The notes beneath the pieces are model-generated. The model worked only from the letters and a program-made list of their open reading frames with translations. It was not told where the DNA came from and ran no database searches. Both the position numbers and the translations under genes were made by a program. A DNA stretch of 64,000 nucleotides from Opitutus sp. GAS368 (GTDB taxonomy: Bacteria; Verrucomicrobiota; Verrucomicrobiia; Opitutales; Opitutaceae), in NCBI GenBank assembly GCA_945903465.1, contig CAMDOF010000011.1:24911-88910 (forward strand), written 5' to 3'. Positions 46,848 to 57,213 of this stretch are shown in pieces (the stretch's first letter is position 1; each line of letters opens with the position of its first letter).

Positions 46848-49139
46848 ATGCCTGCCTTCGCCCTGACGATCTTCATCGGTGCATTCCTGCTCTTTCAAGT
46901 GCAGCCGCTTATCGGCAAATATATTCTGCCTTGGTTTGGTGGTGGTCCCGGAGTTTGGACGACGTGTATGCTATTTTTCCAAATGCTTTTGCTGGGCGGC
47001 TATGCCTATGCGCACGGCATCAGTCGATGCCTCAAACCGCGAACCCAGGCACTGGTTCACTTGGGCCTTTTAGCCGCGGCGCTGGCGAGCTTGCCGATCA
47101 CGCCGAGCGACGCGTGGAAAGTCGCTGGTAGTGGCGATCCGACTTGGCACATTTTGGCGCTCTTGGGGGTAAGTCTTGGCCTGCCTTATTTCGTTTTGTC
47201 GGCCACGGGGCCGCTCATGCAGGAATGGTTTCGGCGCACGTCCCCAGAGGCTTCACCTTATCGGTTATACGCCCTTTCAAACGTCGGCTCGCTGCTCGCA
47301 CTCGTCAGTTATCCATTTTATTTTGAGACGCACTTCTCGCGGCGCGCTCAAGCGCAATTTTGGTCTTGGGGCCTCGGAGTTTACGCGGTGGGGTGCGCGT
47401 GGTGCGCGTGGCAAGTCTGGCGCCAGCCAAGCCCCGCGACGAGGTTGGCAACCCCGCTGGATGAGGCGGCCAGCCAGCCGACGACGCGGCAGCGGGTGCT
47501 CTGGATAAGTTTGCCGGCCTGCGCCTCGATCCTGCTGCTCGCGGTAACAAATAAGATGTGTCAAGATGTGGCGGTTATTCCGTTTTTGTGGGTGGTGCCG
47601 CTAGCTCTATACTTGGTCTCGTTCATCATCTGTTTCGACAGCCCGCGCTGGTATTCGCGGTTCTATTTCACCCTCGCCTTCGTGGTCGCGATGGTGGCGG
47701 TCTGCCAGGCCCTTTTCGAGGGCGCGGATATGCCGATTGTCCGGCAAGTCGTGATTTACACGACGGCACTATTTATTGGCTGTATGATTTGCCATGGGGA
47801 GCTTTATCAGTTGAAGCCCGACCCGCGGCACCTGACGTCTTTTTACTTGATGATTGCCGCGGGCGGTGCGGTCGGCGGGCTCTTCGTCGCGCTGGTCGCG
47901 CCCGCTCTCTTTAACAATTTCCACGAGCTCCACCTGAGCCTCGGGCTGGCCGGACTTCTGCTGCTCGTGATCGTGCGAACGGGTCGCGGGGCCTTGAGCC
48001 CGGCGCGGTGGCGTTGGCTGGTAATTTTATTGGCGCCGATGGCGTTGTACGGCCTCGACCGCGCCGCGTTAGCCGGGGTGGCTTGGTGGCGGCTTGGGGG
48101 CCTGCTCAAAACTCATTCGTGGATTTCAGAGGGGCCCCTGATCGAAAATTTGCACCGATGGTTGGTGGGGGTGGCCGTGGGTTTGGCCGGGATCATTTAT
48201 TTCCGGCATGTGCGACGGGGAATGTCCCTGAATTGGCACAAACTGGCGGTGGGGCTTTTGGGCGTCGGCTGGTTGGCACTGGTGGTAATCTTGGGCTGGC
48301 AGATTCGCGATGCGTCCCGCGGAGCATTGGTGAGCGGGCGTAATTTTTACGGGGTGCTTTCGGTGTTTGAATACTTGAAGGAAGAGCCGGAATCGCATTA
48401 TTATTTGCTCCAGCATGGGCGAATTACCCATGGGCTGCAGTTTGCGGCGCCCAACCGCTCACAGATGATCACGTCGTATTTTGGGGCCAAGACGGGCCTG
48501 GGCCTCGCGTTGCGCCAGTTCCCTCGGCAAGAAAACCAGCGGGTGGGGTTGTTGGGATTAGGGGTGGGCACGGTGACGGCCTACGGCAAGCCGGGGGACT
48601 ACTACCGCGTCTACGAGATCAACCCTCAGGTAAAGGAAATCGCGCAGAGGCCTTTTTCCTATGTCGCGGGAAGCCGGGCAAAGGTAGATATCGTGATGGG
48701 CGACGGGCGGCTTTCGATGGAGAACGAGCCGGCCCAAAACCTAGATTTTTTGATCATGGATGCGTTCAGCAGCGACGCGGTTCCCGTCCACTTGCTGACC
48801 AAGGAGGCATTCGTGATTTACCAAAGGCACTTAAAGGCCGACGGGGTGATTCTCGTGAATATCTCCAACCGCTATCTTAACCTCCGTCCTGTGGTGGAGA
48901 ACGCGGCGCGCGCCTTTGATTTCCGAGTGCATACAATTAGCAGCGAAGGGGGCGAGGGCGATGACGACGACGAAGGCGGGTGGTGGCTCTATGGATCCAC
49001 GTGGATGATTTTGAGTAAGAACGAGGTCTTTATGGACCGACCGGCCTTACGGGCGGCCGCCAGTGGCCCCGACGCGGAGCGAATTGATATTCCGCTCTGG
49101 ACGGACGACTACTCAAGTATGTTTAAAATCTTGCAGTAG
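46848..49139 (+). CDS. Fused membrane/spermidine-synthase-like protein
   Basis: The protein is 763 residues from ATG 46848; an upstream frame to 46794 lacks a good start. The N-terminal half is about ten or more membrane segments, opening FIGAFLLFQVQPLIGKYILP with WFGGGPGVWTTCMLFFQMLL, the hallmark of this fused family. The C-terminal domain (about 560-763) is a synthase fold: GLLGLGVGTVTAYGKPGDYY, RVYEINPQVKEIA, VDIVMGDGRLSMENE and FLIMDAFSSDAVPVHLLTKE. The conserved D-A-F and the D in VMGDGR are present, as in spermidine synthases. Role unknown; it could act on a membrane or surface substrate. The same family occurs split at 1-951. It is a single gene with the giant gene divergent. Confidence 0.9.
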   Translation: MPAFALTIFIGAFLLFQVQPLIGKYILPWFGGGPGVWTTCMLFFQMLLLGGYAYAHGISRCLKPRTQALVHLGLLAAALASLPITPSDAWKVAGSGDPTWHILALLGVSLGLPYFVLSATGPLMQEWFRRTSPEASPYRLYALSNVGSLLALVSYPFYFETHFSRRAQAQFWSWGLGVYAVGCAWCAWQVWRQPSPATRLATPLDEAASQPTTRQRVLWISLPACASILLLAVTNKMCQDVAVIPFLWVVPLALYLVSFIICFDSPRWYSRFYFTLAFVVAMVAVCQALFEGADMPIVRQVVIYTTALFIGCMICHGELYQLKPDPRHLTSFYLMIAAGGAVGGLFVALVAPALFNNFHELHLSLGLAGLLLLVIVRTGRGALSPARWRWLVILLAPMALYGLDRAALAGVAWWRLGGLLKTHSWISEGPLIENLHRWLVGVAVGLAGIIYFRHVRRGMSLNWHKLAVGLLGVGWLALVVILGWQIRDASRGALVSGRNFYGVLSVFEYLKEEPESHYYLLQHGRITHGLQFAAPNRSQMITSYFGAKTGLGLALRQFPRQENQRVGLLGLGVGTVTAYGKPGDYYRVYEINPQVKEIAQRPFSYVAGSRAKVDIVMGDGRLSMENEPAQNLDFLIMDAFSSDAVPVHLLTKEAFVIYQRHLKADGVILVNISNRYLNLRPVVENAARAFDFRVHTISSEGGEGDDDDEGGWWLYGSTWMILSKNEVFMDRPALRAAASGPDAERIDIPLWTDDYSSMFKILQ

Positions 49140-49478
49140 TGTTTTTTTTGAATGCGCTAGCCGAAGCGGCTGTGGTGAGGTCATTGCATTTCCTAGCGCC
49201 GAGGTTACCCCCCGGAGACGACGCCGTGACGGGCATTAACCACGATATTAATCACCGCAGCCCGTTCCAGTGGGTCTGCCTGATAATTGATTGCGGATCG
49301 ACCAGCCGCCACCGACTGAGAAGCCGCGAAGCCATCATCGGTTTCTCGGCCATCCCCGCTAATCGCGTCATTGCGGCCGTCCGCGCGGGCGGCATCTCAC
49401 CACTTGCCAACAGGTTTTCCACCGGCCACCAAAACGCGTGATTGCCAAGGACTCGACCGCGCTCCTTTGTCAGAAACG
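49140..49478. other. Spacer upstream of the PVC dehydrogenase
   Basis: About 340 bases. A T-run directly follows the stop of the preceding gene, but no strong stem precedes it. An open frame here (49139-49441) has no signature. No promoter was identified. Confidence 0.4.
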
Positions 49479-52247
49479 ATGAACACTATCCCTTTCATTT
49501 TGCGCCGACACGCTTGGGCCCTCGCCGCTCTCGCCCTCGCCGCGGTCTCCAATCCGGATTCATCGGCGCAGCCCGCCGCCGCGTCCGCCCAGCCACCCGC
49601 GCCGCCGCCCATGCCGCCGAATATGGCGGAACCGCCCGCCCCTTTTATCGCCACCGATATGTTTGCGTTACCCGATGATCTCGAGGTCACGCTCTGGGCG
49701 CGCACCCCTCTTTTCCGCAATCCCTCAAATATCGATATCGATGCGCAGGGCCGCGTCTGGATCACCGAAGCCTTCAATTATCGACGTCACGCCGGCCGGG
49801 ATCCCGAAGGTGACCGCATCATGGTTATCGAGGATACGGACGGCGATGGTAAGGCCGATAAGAGCAGCGTGTTTGTGCAGGAGAAAGGCCTCCTTGCGCC
49901 CCTCGGCATCGCCGTGATCGACAATAAGATCTACGTCTCTTGTGCGCCCGATTTGATCGTTTACACGGACGTCAATCGCGATGGTAAATTCGACCCCGCG
50001 ATCGACAAACGCGAAGTGCTCCTCACGGGCTTCGATGGTCGCAACCACGACCACTCCTTGCACTCCATCACTTTCGGGCCCGATGGAAAACTTTACTTTA
50101 ACCATGGTAACGCCGGCGCGAAATTTACCGACCGCTCAGGTCGTACGTTCCGCAACGGCAGCCACTACGATCCGGGCAAGAGCGGTGGCGGCATCCCCCA
50201 AAATGACCAGCGCCCCCCCGAATACGCCGGTCAAGCCAGCGATGACGGTCACGTGTATGTCGGCGGAACCGCTTTCCGCATGAATCCCGACGGCACTCAA
50301 GTTGAGCCCATCGGCTTCAACTTTCGCAACTCCTACGAGCAAACGGTCACCTCCTTCGGCGATGTCTTCCACAATGACAACGACGATCCTCCCGCCGCGC
50401 GCACTTCCTACCTACAGGAGTACGGCAATCTCGGTTTTAACTCACGCACCGGCGTCCGGAGTTGGAGCGCCGACAAGCGCCCCGGCCAAACGACCCAGAT
50501 CGCCGAGTGGCGGCAAGAGGATCCCGGCACGGTTTCCGCCGGCGATGTCTACGGCAATGGTGCTCCCACCGGTATCGTCACCTACGAGGGCGACGAACTC
50601 GGCGCCAAGTGGCGGGGCGTTCTCCTCAGCTGTGAAACCTCGCGCAACGTCGTCTTCGGATACTTTCCCAAAGCAGAAGGCGCTGGCTATAAACTCGAGC
50701 GCTTCAGCTTTTTTACCACCAACAAGAAAGAAGATTTTGCCGGAATCGACTCCTCCCGCGGCAAACTGCGCGCCGAAGACTTGAAAACATGGTTCCGCCC
50801 GTCCGACGTCGCCGTCGGGCCCGACGGAGCCATCTACGTTGCCGATTGGTTCGATCCCCGCACCGGCGGACACGCTGCTCTCGACAGCAGCTTCGCCGGT
50901 GCGATTTATCGCATCGCCCCCAAGGGCAAGAAACTCACGACCCCAAAAATAAATGTCACGACGGTCGCTGGCCAAATCGCCGCTCTGAAAAGCCCCGCGG
51001 TTAACGTGCGGGCGCTGGGCTTTATGAAACTCCAGGAAGCGGGCGCCGCCAGCATCGCTCCCGTCGCTGCGCTGCTGAATGACAGCAACCCCTACGTGCG
51101 CGGGCGCGCCGTGTTCCTTCTTTCAAAACTCGGGCCCAAGGGTTTGGCCAAAACCGAAGAGCAACTGCGCCACACCGATCCGCTGATGCGCATCGCCGCT
51201 TTCCGAGCTTTGCGCCGCGTGAACCACAAGGTTTTGGAGCATGCCCGCGCCCTCAGTACCGACGCCTCACCGGCCGTCCGTCGCGAGGTCGCCATCGCCA
51301 TGCGCGATGTCCAGACCGATAGCGCCCGCGAAATCCTCTTAAAAATCGCCGATGGCTACGACGGCACCGATCGCGCCTACCTCGAAGCTTGGGGCACCGG
51401 TTGCTCGGGTAAGGAGAATGAAATCTATCGCGCCCTCGCCGCCAAAGCCCCCTCGACCGACGCCACCCAATGGCCGGCGACTTATGCAAATCTCATCTGG
51501 CGCCTCACCCCGGCGGGCGCAGAAACCGCCTTCGCGAGCCGGGCCACCGCCACCCGCCTCACGGAAAAAGAACGGCTCTCCGCTGTGACTGCTCTTGGAT
51601 TTATTCCCACTTCCGCCGCCGCCCAGGCCCTCATCGCCGTTGCCCAAAAAGCCACTGGTATGGTCAAGGCTCAGTCGATGTGGTGGCTGCTCAATTACAA
51701 AGATATCCGCTGGAAGGATGCCGGCGTTGACGCCGCTCTCAAAACCAGCGGCCTCTACGATCCGGCCTCCGTGAGCATCACCCCCAGCGTCGTGCCGGAA
51801 CCCCCCGTCTCCACCCTGCCCTCCGTTGCTGAAATCGCCAAGCTTCGCGGCGATGCCAAAAAAGGCGCGGATAAGGCGCAGGCTTGCCAGCTCTGCCACA
51901 ACATCGCGGGCAAAGGTAACGACTACGGCCCCGCCCTCACTGGTTTCGGTCAGGCCCAAACCGCGGAGACTGTCATTACCGCCATCGTCAACCCTTCCGC
52001 AGAAATTTCCCATGGGTTCGATGGCACTCAGGTGAACCTCCGCGACGGGGGGCAGATTCACGGCGTCCTCCTTAGTTCCGGCGACCCGATCATTATCCAA
52101 TCCATGGGCGGACAAACCCAGATAATTCCGGCGAGCAAGATCCGTAACCGCCAACCCTTGGGCCGCTCGCTCATGTTGAGCGCGGACCAACTCGGCCTCG
52201 CCGCCCAAGACGTCGCCGACATCGTCGCGTTTCTAAAAACTCAGTAA
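49479..52247 (+). CDS. PVC-type exported dehydrogenase with HEAT-like and C-terminal haem domains
   Basis: The protein is 922 residues from ATG 49479, which gives a signal (FILRRHAWALAALALAAVSN) followed by a Pro/Ala linker. Residues 60-460 are the membrane-bound dehydrogenase propeller typical of Planctomycetes/Verrucomicrobia: FRNPSNIDIDAQGRVWITEA, FNYRRH, DTDGDGKADKSSVF, GFDGRNHDHSLHSITFGPDG, RMNPDGTQVEPIGFNFRNSY and AVGPDGAIYVADWFDPR. Residues 490-720 are helical repeat units (LKSPAVNVRALGFMKLQEAG, HTDPLMRIAAFRALRRVNHK). The end is a haem-binding domain with CQLCH at about residue 803 and a following Gly/Asp-rich loop. Electrons presumably pass to the haem. The substrate is unknown. Confidence 0.92.
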   Translation: MNTIPFILRRHAWALAALALAAVSNPDSSAQPAAASAQPPAPPPMPPNMAEPPAPFIATDMFALPDDLEVTLWARTPLFRNPSNIDIDAQGRVWITEAFNYRRHAGRDPEGDRIMVIEDTDGDGKADKSSVFVQEKGLLAPLGIAVIDNKIYVSCAPDLIVYTDVNRDGKFDPAIDKREVLLTGFDGRNHDHSLHSITFGPDGKLYFNHGNAGAKFTDRSGRTFRNGSHYDPGKSGGGIPQNDQRPPEYAGQASDDGHVYVGGTAFRMNPDGTQVEPIGFNFRNSYEQTVTSFGDVFHNDNDDPPAARTSYLQEYGNLGFNSRTGVRSWSADKRPGQTTQIAEWRQEDPGTVSAGDVYGNGAPTGIVTYEGDELGAKWRGVLLSCETSRNVVFGYFPKAEGAGYKLERFSFFTTNKKEDFAGIDSSRGKLRAEDLKTWFRPSDVAVGPDGAIYVADWFDPRTGGHAALDSSFAGAIYRIAPKGKKLTTPKINVTTVAGQIAALKSPAVNVRALGFMKLQEAGAASIAPVAALLNDSNPYVRGRAVFLLSKLGPKGLAKTEEQLRHTDPLMRIAAFRALRRVNHKVLEHARALSTDASPAVRREVAIAMRDVQTDSAREILLKIADGYDGTDRAYLEAWGTGCSGKENEIYRALAAKAPSTDATQWPATYANLIWRLTPAGAETAFASRATATRLTEKERLSAVTALGFIPTSAAAQALIAVAQKATGMVKAQSMWWLLNYKDIRWKDAGVDAALKTSGLYDPASVSITPSVVPEPPVSTLPSVAEIAKLRGDAKKGADKAQACQLCHNIAGKGNDYGPALTGFGQAQTAETVITAIVNPSAEISHGFDGTQVNLRDGGQIHGVLLSSGDPIIIQSMGGQTQIIPASKIRNRQPLGRSLMLSADQLGLAAQDVADIVAFLKTQ

Positions 52248-52306
52248 CCCTCTTTCGTGCGGGGTGCGCTCTCGCTCAGCGCCAGACCGCGTACCGAAAA
52301 AACGTC

Positions 52307-52350
52307 AGGCCGGGGAGTGCGGTGCCATCCGCCCTTCCCGGCCTTTTTTT
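52307..52350 (+). terminator. Rho-independent terminator of the PVC dehydrogenase
   Basis: Stem aggccgggga / ttcccggcct (52307-52316 with 52335-52344; one G-T wobble-type mismatch) encloses an inner gcgg/ccgc stem. It is followed by seven T (52344-52350). It starts 60 bp after the stop. Confidence 0.8.
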
Positions 52351-52401
52351 GTCCAGCTCAGTCAGAATAACTCGCAACGCCACGCGACGGCTCGGGCCCC
52401 T

Positions 52402-52438
52402 TCGCCGCGAGGAACCGGATATCGCCGCGAGGAACCGG
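52402..52438. repeat. 20-bp tandem repeat, two copies
   Basis: The 17-base sequence tcgccgcgaggaaccgg occurs at 52402-52418 and 52422-52438, a period of 20. It is in a non-coding stretch of about 850 bases that also contains the second MITE-like copy. No gene was recognised from 52350 to 53190. Confidence 0.75.
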
Positions 52439-52933
52439 GATGCGCCCGCCGCCACTCTTGCACCCCCACCAGGTTGGCCTCGCCTTTCCAACTATCCGCG
52501 TGGCCGGGTTTGCTCAGCCACGCCCGCTGGCTCGCGCCTTACTCTCCTGCCGGCAGTCGACCTTGCCACAGTCGCGCTGCTTCGCGCAATTACGCGCGTC
52601 GGGGATGAAAAATCGGTGCAATCCACGGATTTGCATGAGCCGTTCGGATGCATCGGCCGACATGACCCCACCCGTCTGCCGGCTCAAATCCGCCGGCGAG
52701 ACTCACCCCGCAATCACCTCGGTTAAAAAGGGGAAAAACTCACGGAAGAAGTACTTTTCGCTTTTTCCGGCGAAGAATATCCATCGAAGCACACGCGCAT
52801 TCCTGACCGCCAGATAACGACGAATTCACGCGCGCCGTTCTGACAAAATCGACACCTTTACGGCTAACTCATCCAAATCCCTCCAAGCTTCTCCCTTTCA
52901 ACCCCTCCCCCACCTCAAATCCAGCTTCCTGGG

Positions 52934-53049
52934 AGCCTGTCGGACTTAACCGATTGAAGATGTTTATAGCTAAATATTAACATTTTATGAAACTAAAACT
53001 CCCCCAATAATTGATTCCAGAGGCCTTGATTGTCTAAGCCCGAAAGGCT
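52934..53049. mobile_element. Second, diverged MITE-like copy
   Basis: Left end agcctgtcggactta (52934-52948) and right end taagcccgaaaggct (53035-53049) are imperfect inverted repeats (13 of 15 match). The left end shares GCCTGTCGGACTT with the element at 2406-2545. The interior (116 bp in total) is AT-rich and non-coding. No obvious target duplication. It looks like an older, decayed copy of the same family. Confidence 0.55.
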
Positions 53050-53234
53050 GCAAGGCCCTTTGGTGGCGCTTCTGATCGTGGGGCGGTCGCGTTGGGCCTG
53101 GCCTCGTCCGTCCCCCTCCCCTTCTTCGCCACCGTGATTCTCGACCGCAGGTACTTGCCCTAATCTTATTTGCCCCCCGACTGGCGCGTGCTTTGCTTAG
53201 AATGAAAGCGATTCATCGAAACACTCTCTACGCC

Positions 53235-56200
53235 ATGCCCAAGCCTCCCTCTGCCTTTGCCGCCGCGGTTTACCAAGGTGGTAACGACGATCAACTTGTC
53301 GCCTATCTCAACTTGAAGCTCCGCGAAATCGGCCAACCCGGCCTCGCCCCCACCGCGGGCACCACCGACGGTCTCGCCCCGCTCGTCGATCACTTCCTCG
53401 CCCTCAGCCGCGAGAAGGACCGCGCCCTCACCCACCATCTCTGCCCCATCGATCAGCGCATTCAGAATTTTCTTTACGATCACCTCGAACCCGGCCCCAC
53501 CGACGCAAATCACCCACCCGTGCCTCGACTGCCGGCCACCACCTTGGTCCTCGATCGCCCCGGCCTCGCCCGGGTCCTTTCGTTACCACCCGCCAGCGAT
53601 CACCACCACAGCGATATTCTCGCCTCTCATCGCGTGCGCCAAGGGGTTCTCCACAACCCTCGGAGCGACCGGCGGACCACTCAGGGGATTTTCCACATTG
53701 CTGATTTCGGATTACCCGTTCCGGACGATAAAAAAGCCGTTCCCGCGGCGGTCTTCGGCCGGCTCTTGCAACTCGCCCTCTCGCCCCCCGCGGACTTGCT
53801 GCGCTTGCCGTTTACCGCCCAAGCGCCGACTCCGGCTGAGTCTTTCGTCTCACTCCATCTCCGCCCGGTCGTTTGCCCACCCGTCCCTGGTTTCACGCCG
53901 CTGCGGGCGATGGAAACTCGCTTCTTCGTGCCAGGCGCGCTGGTAGCTAACCTCGATTTTGTCGAACGAATCTTCGGTAATGCCGGCGACCCTAACCTGC
54001 CCGCCAATGACGCCGCCCTCGATCCCGCCGGCTGGTCGGGGCACACCGGCTGCGTGATCCTCGCCACCCACCTCAACCGCGCCACCAAATGCGATCTCGG
54101 CCTCCCCGCCTGGTCCGATGCCACCGCCCGGCAGCGCCGCGATGGCATGTGCTGGAAAAATCCCACGGAACTTTATAACGACGGCGTCGCCTTCAAGCTC
54201 TCCGCTCGCGACGCCCATGGTACCATCCTCACACTCATCTCCGATAATTACTTCGGCTACTGCAAAAAAGAGGTGAAGTCGCAGATCAGTTTCGCCGCCA
54301 ACCTCGGCGGCCAATGCGAAGAGGAACATGCGGGCGGTGCCGTCGTCTTCCCCAGCTACGATCTCGGCGAGGATTTCCAGCTCAGCAAACATCTCGCCAT
54401 CGTCGATCACACCTTCGCCGCCGCCCTCACCCAGCTCGGGGCCCGCACCGAGCGGCACCCTTCCGGCTGCGCCCGGGATCGCCTGTATCCAGATATTTAC
54501 TACGTCCCGCAGGACGCTGTCTTCGCGCTCCGCGCCCAGACGATCACTTGGACCGACGCCGCCGGTGTGCCCCAAGCCATCAAGCTCACCCCCGGCCACA
54601 CCTACCTCCTCCCCTCCGGCTACAAGGTCGAAATGGTCAAGCCAGAGGATGGCCGGCGCTGGCGACTGCGCGGTACCACCGCCGAAGGCGTCCTCTGCCA
54701 TAAGCCTTGCACCGTCTCCGGCGGCGGCAAATCCGAGATATCCAAATCAATCGCCGACGCCATTTTCACCGCGCCCAACTTTGTAAGCGACCTCGCGGCC
54801 GACTTTGACGCCATCGACGCCATCCTCCACCGAGAATACGGCCAGCGCTTCCGCGATTCCACCCGCAACAAACCCCGCGGTCGCTCCCTCCTGAGCAGCG
54901 ATCGCTCGCTCGGTTCCGTCGTCAAACTCCTCAGCCGCAGCCCCGACTACACCGACGAATACAACACGTGGCTCGGTCAGATCCCACGCTACATTCTTGA
55001 CCTGCTCCTCTTGATCAAACGCGTCTACAAGCCGGAGTGGGAAGGGCACTGGCGCAAGCATTTCACCGTCGATACCATCAACGGTCGCCCAGGTAATGAA
55101 CTGAAATTCATGGGAGAAAAGGCCATGACCCACTTTCTGCGCGTCGGCTTTTCGCCCGACGGCGGCTGGCGGACCTTCAGCTTGCGAAAAGATTTTTATC
55201 CCGCGGTCAAGATTCAGTCCGAAGACGATATCACCGCATCGATCGTGGTTCCTCGCTCGCACCTCGCCGGACTCGCCACTCGGGCCATCTCCACGGCCTC
55301 CTCTCTGAAATTTGTCCACAACTGCGAGTCCGCGCTGTTTCAGCGCCCCGACGAGGCCATCCACCGCGGCTACGACCGCCGCACCGAACATGACTTTTCA
55401 CGTTCCGGAAATTTCTTTTCCAACTACGAGCCGCTTAACCACCAAGCCGCCCAGAACATTCTCGACGACGCGATCGGCTTCGATGCCTTCACCGATCCCA
55501 TTCGGGCGCTCTTTCACAATTTTTCCTCGGCGGCGCGGCCGGAGTACCTCGCCTCGCCGGCTCATCCCCGCCTCGTTGACGGCAAGCCTTCAAAAAACCC
55601 CCGCTACTTGCAGTGGCGTCCCGACCTCGAGGATCCCCGCACCACTTACCTCGCGCAAGTCGGCGCCCAACTTTACCGGCGCTTAGCTTCTGAGCAGGCG
55701 GCACTTTTTCCGGTCGGGGCGGTCCTCGCCGGTCGTCGACTTAATCCGCCGGAACCAGGCGTCAAACCGATGTGCGTGTTCGGCCCGATTCACTATCAAG
55801 AGCTGCCCGAGGCCTTCATGGATTTTATCGCCAGCCTCACTGGCAAATCGCCGTCAACCACGGGAGCCGGTTCGGAGGGCGCCCTCACGAAGGGCCCCTT
55901 CAACGCTCTGCCACCCATCCACGATCTCAATGCGGCACTCGTTTCCTATGCGCTCACCGATCTGCCCGTCTTCTCATCGGCGGCCGGTTGGCTCGGACCG
56001 CGCTGCCGCGTCGATCACGACATCAGCCTGCTCGTGCCCGAAATCTGGGCCCGCATGTCCCCCGAGGAACGGACCCCACGCTTCCTCATCGAAAACGGCT
56101 ACCTCGAGCGCTGCCTCGACTGGGAACACGAGGGTAAACCCGTCCTCGCCAGCCGGCTCGGCTGGCGGATCACCTCGCGGTTTGTGCAAACGTTCTTTGG

Positions 56201-56789
56201 TCGTGTCCTCGGTAACCCGAGCACGCTGTTCGAAGAAGATCTGCTCCGGCCGGAGCTGCAAGATCGTGCCGTGTTTGCCGAGGGTATGGAGAATATCGTG
56301 CACGCGATGCAGAATGCCGCACGTTCCTATTTCGCCGACGGTTCCATCGCTCAAGCCGCCCCGCCCCTCGCCGCACTGCTCCTGCTTATGCGGGACGGCA
56401 CGTGGCAAGGCGCCGATGCCACTTCGCCAAACTTCCGCGCACTTTTTCAACGCGAGTCCATCCTCGCAAGCGCTTGGTATCAGGCGCGGCTCGTCGCTCA
56501 GCAGCGGACCGACATCGCGCGCGCGGCGGATAACGTCAAATATCTGCGACGCTTCCTCGCCCGCGAAAACTACGCGGATGTCTCCACGCATCTCGGCATC
56601 GCCGACCGCCTCCAGCAAGCTGAGGCTGCCCTCGCAAACGCCCGGGATCCCGAATATCCGACGCGACTCATGGGGACGCTGGGACTTGATCCCGCCCTCG
56701 TGCCGAGCCTCGAAACGGCCCAACCACCAGCCAACTCCGACCTTTCCGAGACGCTTCCTGAAGAAATCGCCACCGTGAATCATTCGTGA
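53235..56789 (+). CDS. Large conserved-looking protein of unknown function with P-loop-like motif
   Basis: The protein is 1,184 residues if ATG 53235 is used (starts at 53193 or 53202 cannot be excluded). There is no signal peptide or membrane segment, so it is probably cytosolic. Residues 315-375 are strikingly regular (NDGVAFKLSARDAHGTILTL, ISDNYFGYCKKEVKSQISFA, CEEEHAGGAVVFPSYDLGED). At about 488-505 KPCTVSGGGKSEISKSIADA has a Gly-Gly-Gly-Lys-Ser core like a phosphate-binding loop, reminiscent of kinase/PEP-carboxykinase-type folds. Later segments such as RNKPRGRSLLSSDRSLGSVV and DEYNTWLGQIPRYILDLLLL look well folded. I do not recognise the family. Codon use matches the neighbours, and the frame is unbroken. 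It is a single gene; the LacI-type gene ends facing it. Confidence 0.85.
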   Translation: MPKPPSAFAAAVYQGGNDDQLVAYLNLKLREIGQPGLAPTAGTTDGLAPLVDHFLALSREKDRALTHHLCPIDQRIQNFLYDHLEPGPTDANHPPVPRLPATTLVLDRPGLARVLSLPPASDHHHSDILASHRVRQGVLHNPRSDRRTTQGIFHIADFGLPVPDDKKAVPAAVFGRLLQLALSPPADLLRLPFTAQAPTPAESFVSLHLRPVVCPPVPGFTPLRAMETRFFVPGALVANLDFVERIFGNAGDPNLPANDAALDPAGWSGHTGCVILATHLNRATKCDLGLPAWSDATARQRRDGMCWKNPTELYNDGVAFKLSARDAHGTILTLISDNYFGYCKKEVKSQISFAANLGGQCEEEHAGGAVVFPSYDLGEDFQLSKHLAIVDHTFAAALTQLGARTERHPSGCARDRLYPDIYYVPQDAVFALRAQTITWTDAAGVPQAIKLTPGHTYLLPSGYKVEMVKPEDGRRWRLRGTTAEGVLCHKPCTVSGGGKSEISKSIADAIFTAPNFVSDLAADFDAIDAILHREYGQRFRDSTRNKPRGRSLLSSDRSLGSVVKLLSRSPDYTDEYNTWLGQIPRYILDLLLLIKRVYKPEWEGHWRKHFTVDTINGRPGNELKFMGEKAMTHFLRVGFSPDGGWRTFSLRKDFYPAVKIQSEDDITASIVVPRSHLAGLATRAISTASSLKFVHNCESALFQRPDEAIHRGYDRRTEHDFSRSGNFFSNYEPLNHQAAQNILDDAIGFDAFTDPIRALFHNFSSAARPEYLASPAHPRLVDGKPSKNPRYLQWRPDLEDPRTTYLAQVGAQLYRRLASEQAALFPVGAVLAGRRLNPPEPGVKPMCVFGPIHYQELPEAFMDFIASLTGKSPSTTGAGSEGALTKGPFNALPPIHDLNAALVSYALTDLPVFSSAAGWLGPRCRVDHDISLLVPEIWARMSPEERTPRFLIENGYLERCLDWEHEGKPVLASRLGWRITSRFVQTFFGRVLGNPSTLFEEDLLRPELQDRAVFAEGMENIVHAMQNAARSYFADGSIAQAAPPLAALLLLMRDGTWQGADATSPNFRALFQRESILASAWYQARLVAQQRTDIARAADNVKYLRRFLARENYADVSTHLGIADRLQQAEAALANARDPEYPTRLMGTLGLDPALVPSLETAQPPANSDLSETLPEEIATVNHS

Positions 56790-57213
56790 ATCGCGAATGC
56801 GGGTTCGTCTCGTCGGAGCCAAGCGGTCTCTTGCGGGCTGGGCTAGCACGAACGTACGCCGATTATTATCTCCGAGATTGGTCCGTCCGGTCCGTCCGGT
56901 CCGAGGGCAGACGCCGCCCCCGCCGGATCCGACGGGCTCGTTTCAAAATGGATTTTATGCGGACCGGTTTTACGCGACGATCCGTTGCATCGCTCAACTG
57001 GGCCCCCATCGTCGCCGATCTCTGGGCCGACGACCTCCGTGAGGAGACACCGCCGCCGCTTCCGCCCGTCAGGATGACGAGGCGCCCATCAAACGACCAA
57101 CCAGCCAACACCCAAGGCTCGTCCACTTGGCCGCCGCGCTTTTAGCCGAGCGCATGAACGCTTGACCACCGTGCCGACTCATCCCGCCCCGGCCACCTTC
57201 CACGACCATCCAG
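56790..57213. other. Spacer between convergent genes
   Basis: About 425 bases. A cggtccgt-type short repeat occurs at 56879-56902. No gene, RNA or clear terminator was recognised. Confidence 0.35.

Noticed and set aside
53850..56849. Long minus-strand frames opposite the 1,184-residue gene
   Set aside because: The sense frame is unbroken and protein-like; the antisense frames are Gly/Glu-rich without family signatures.
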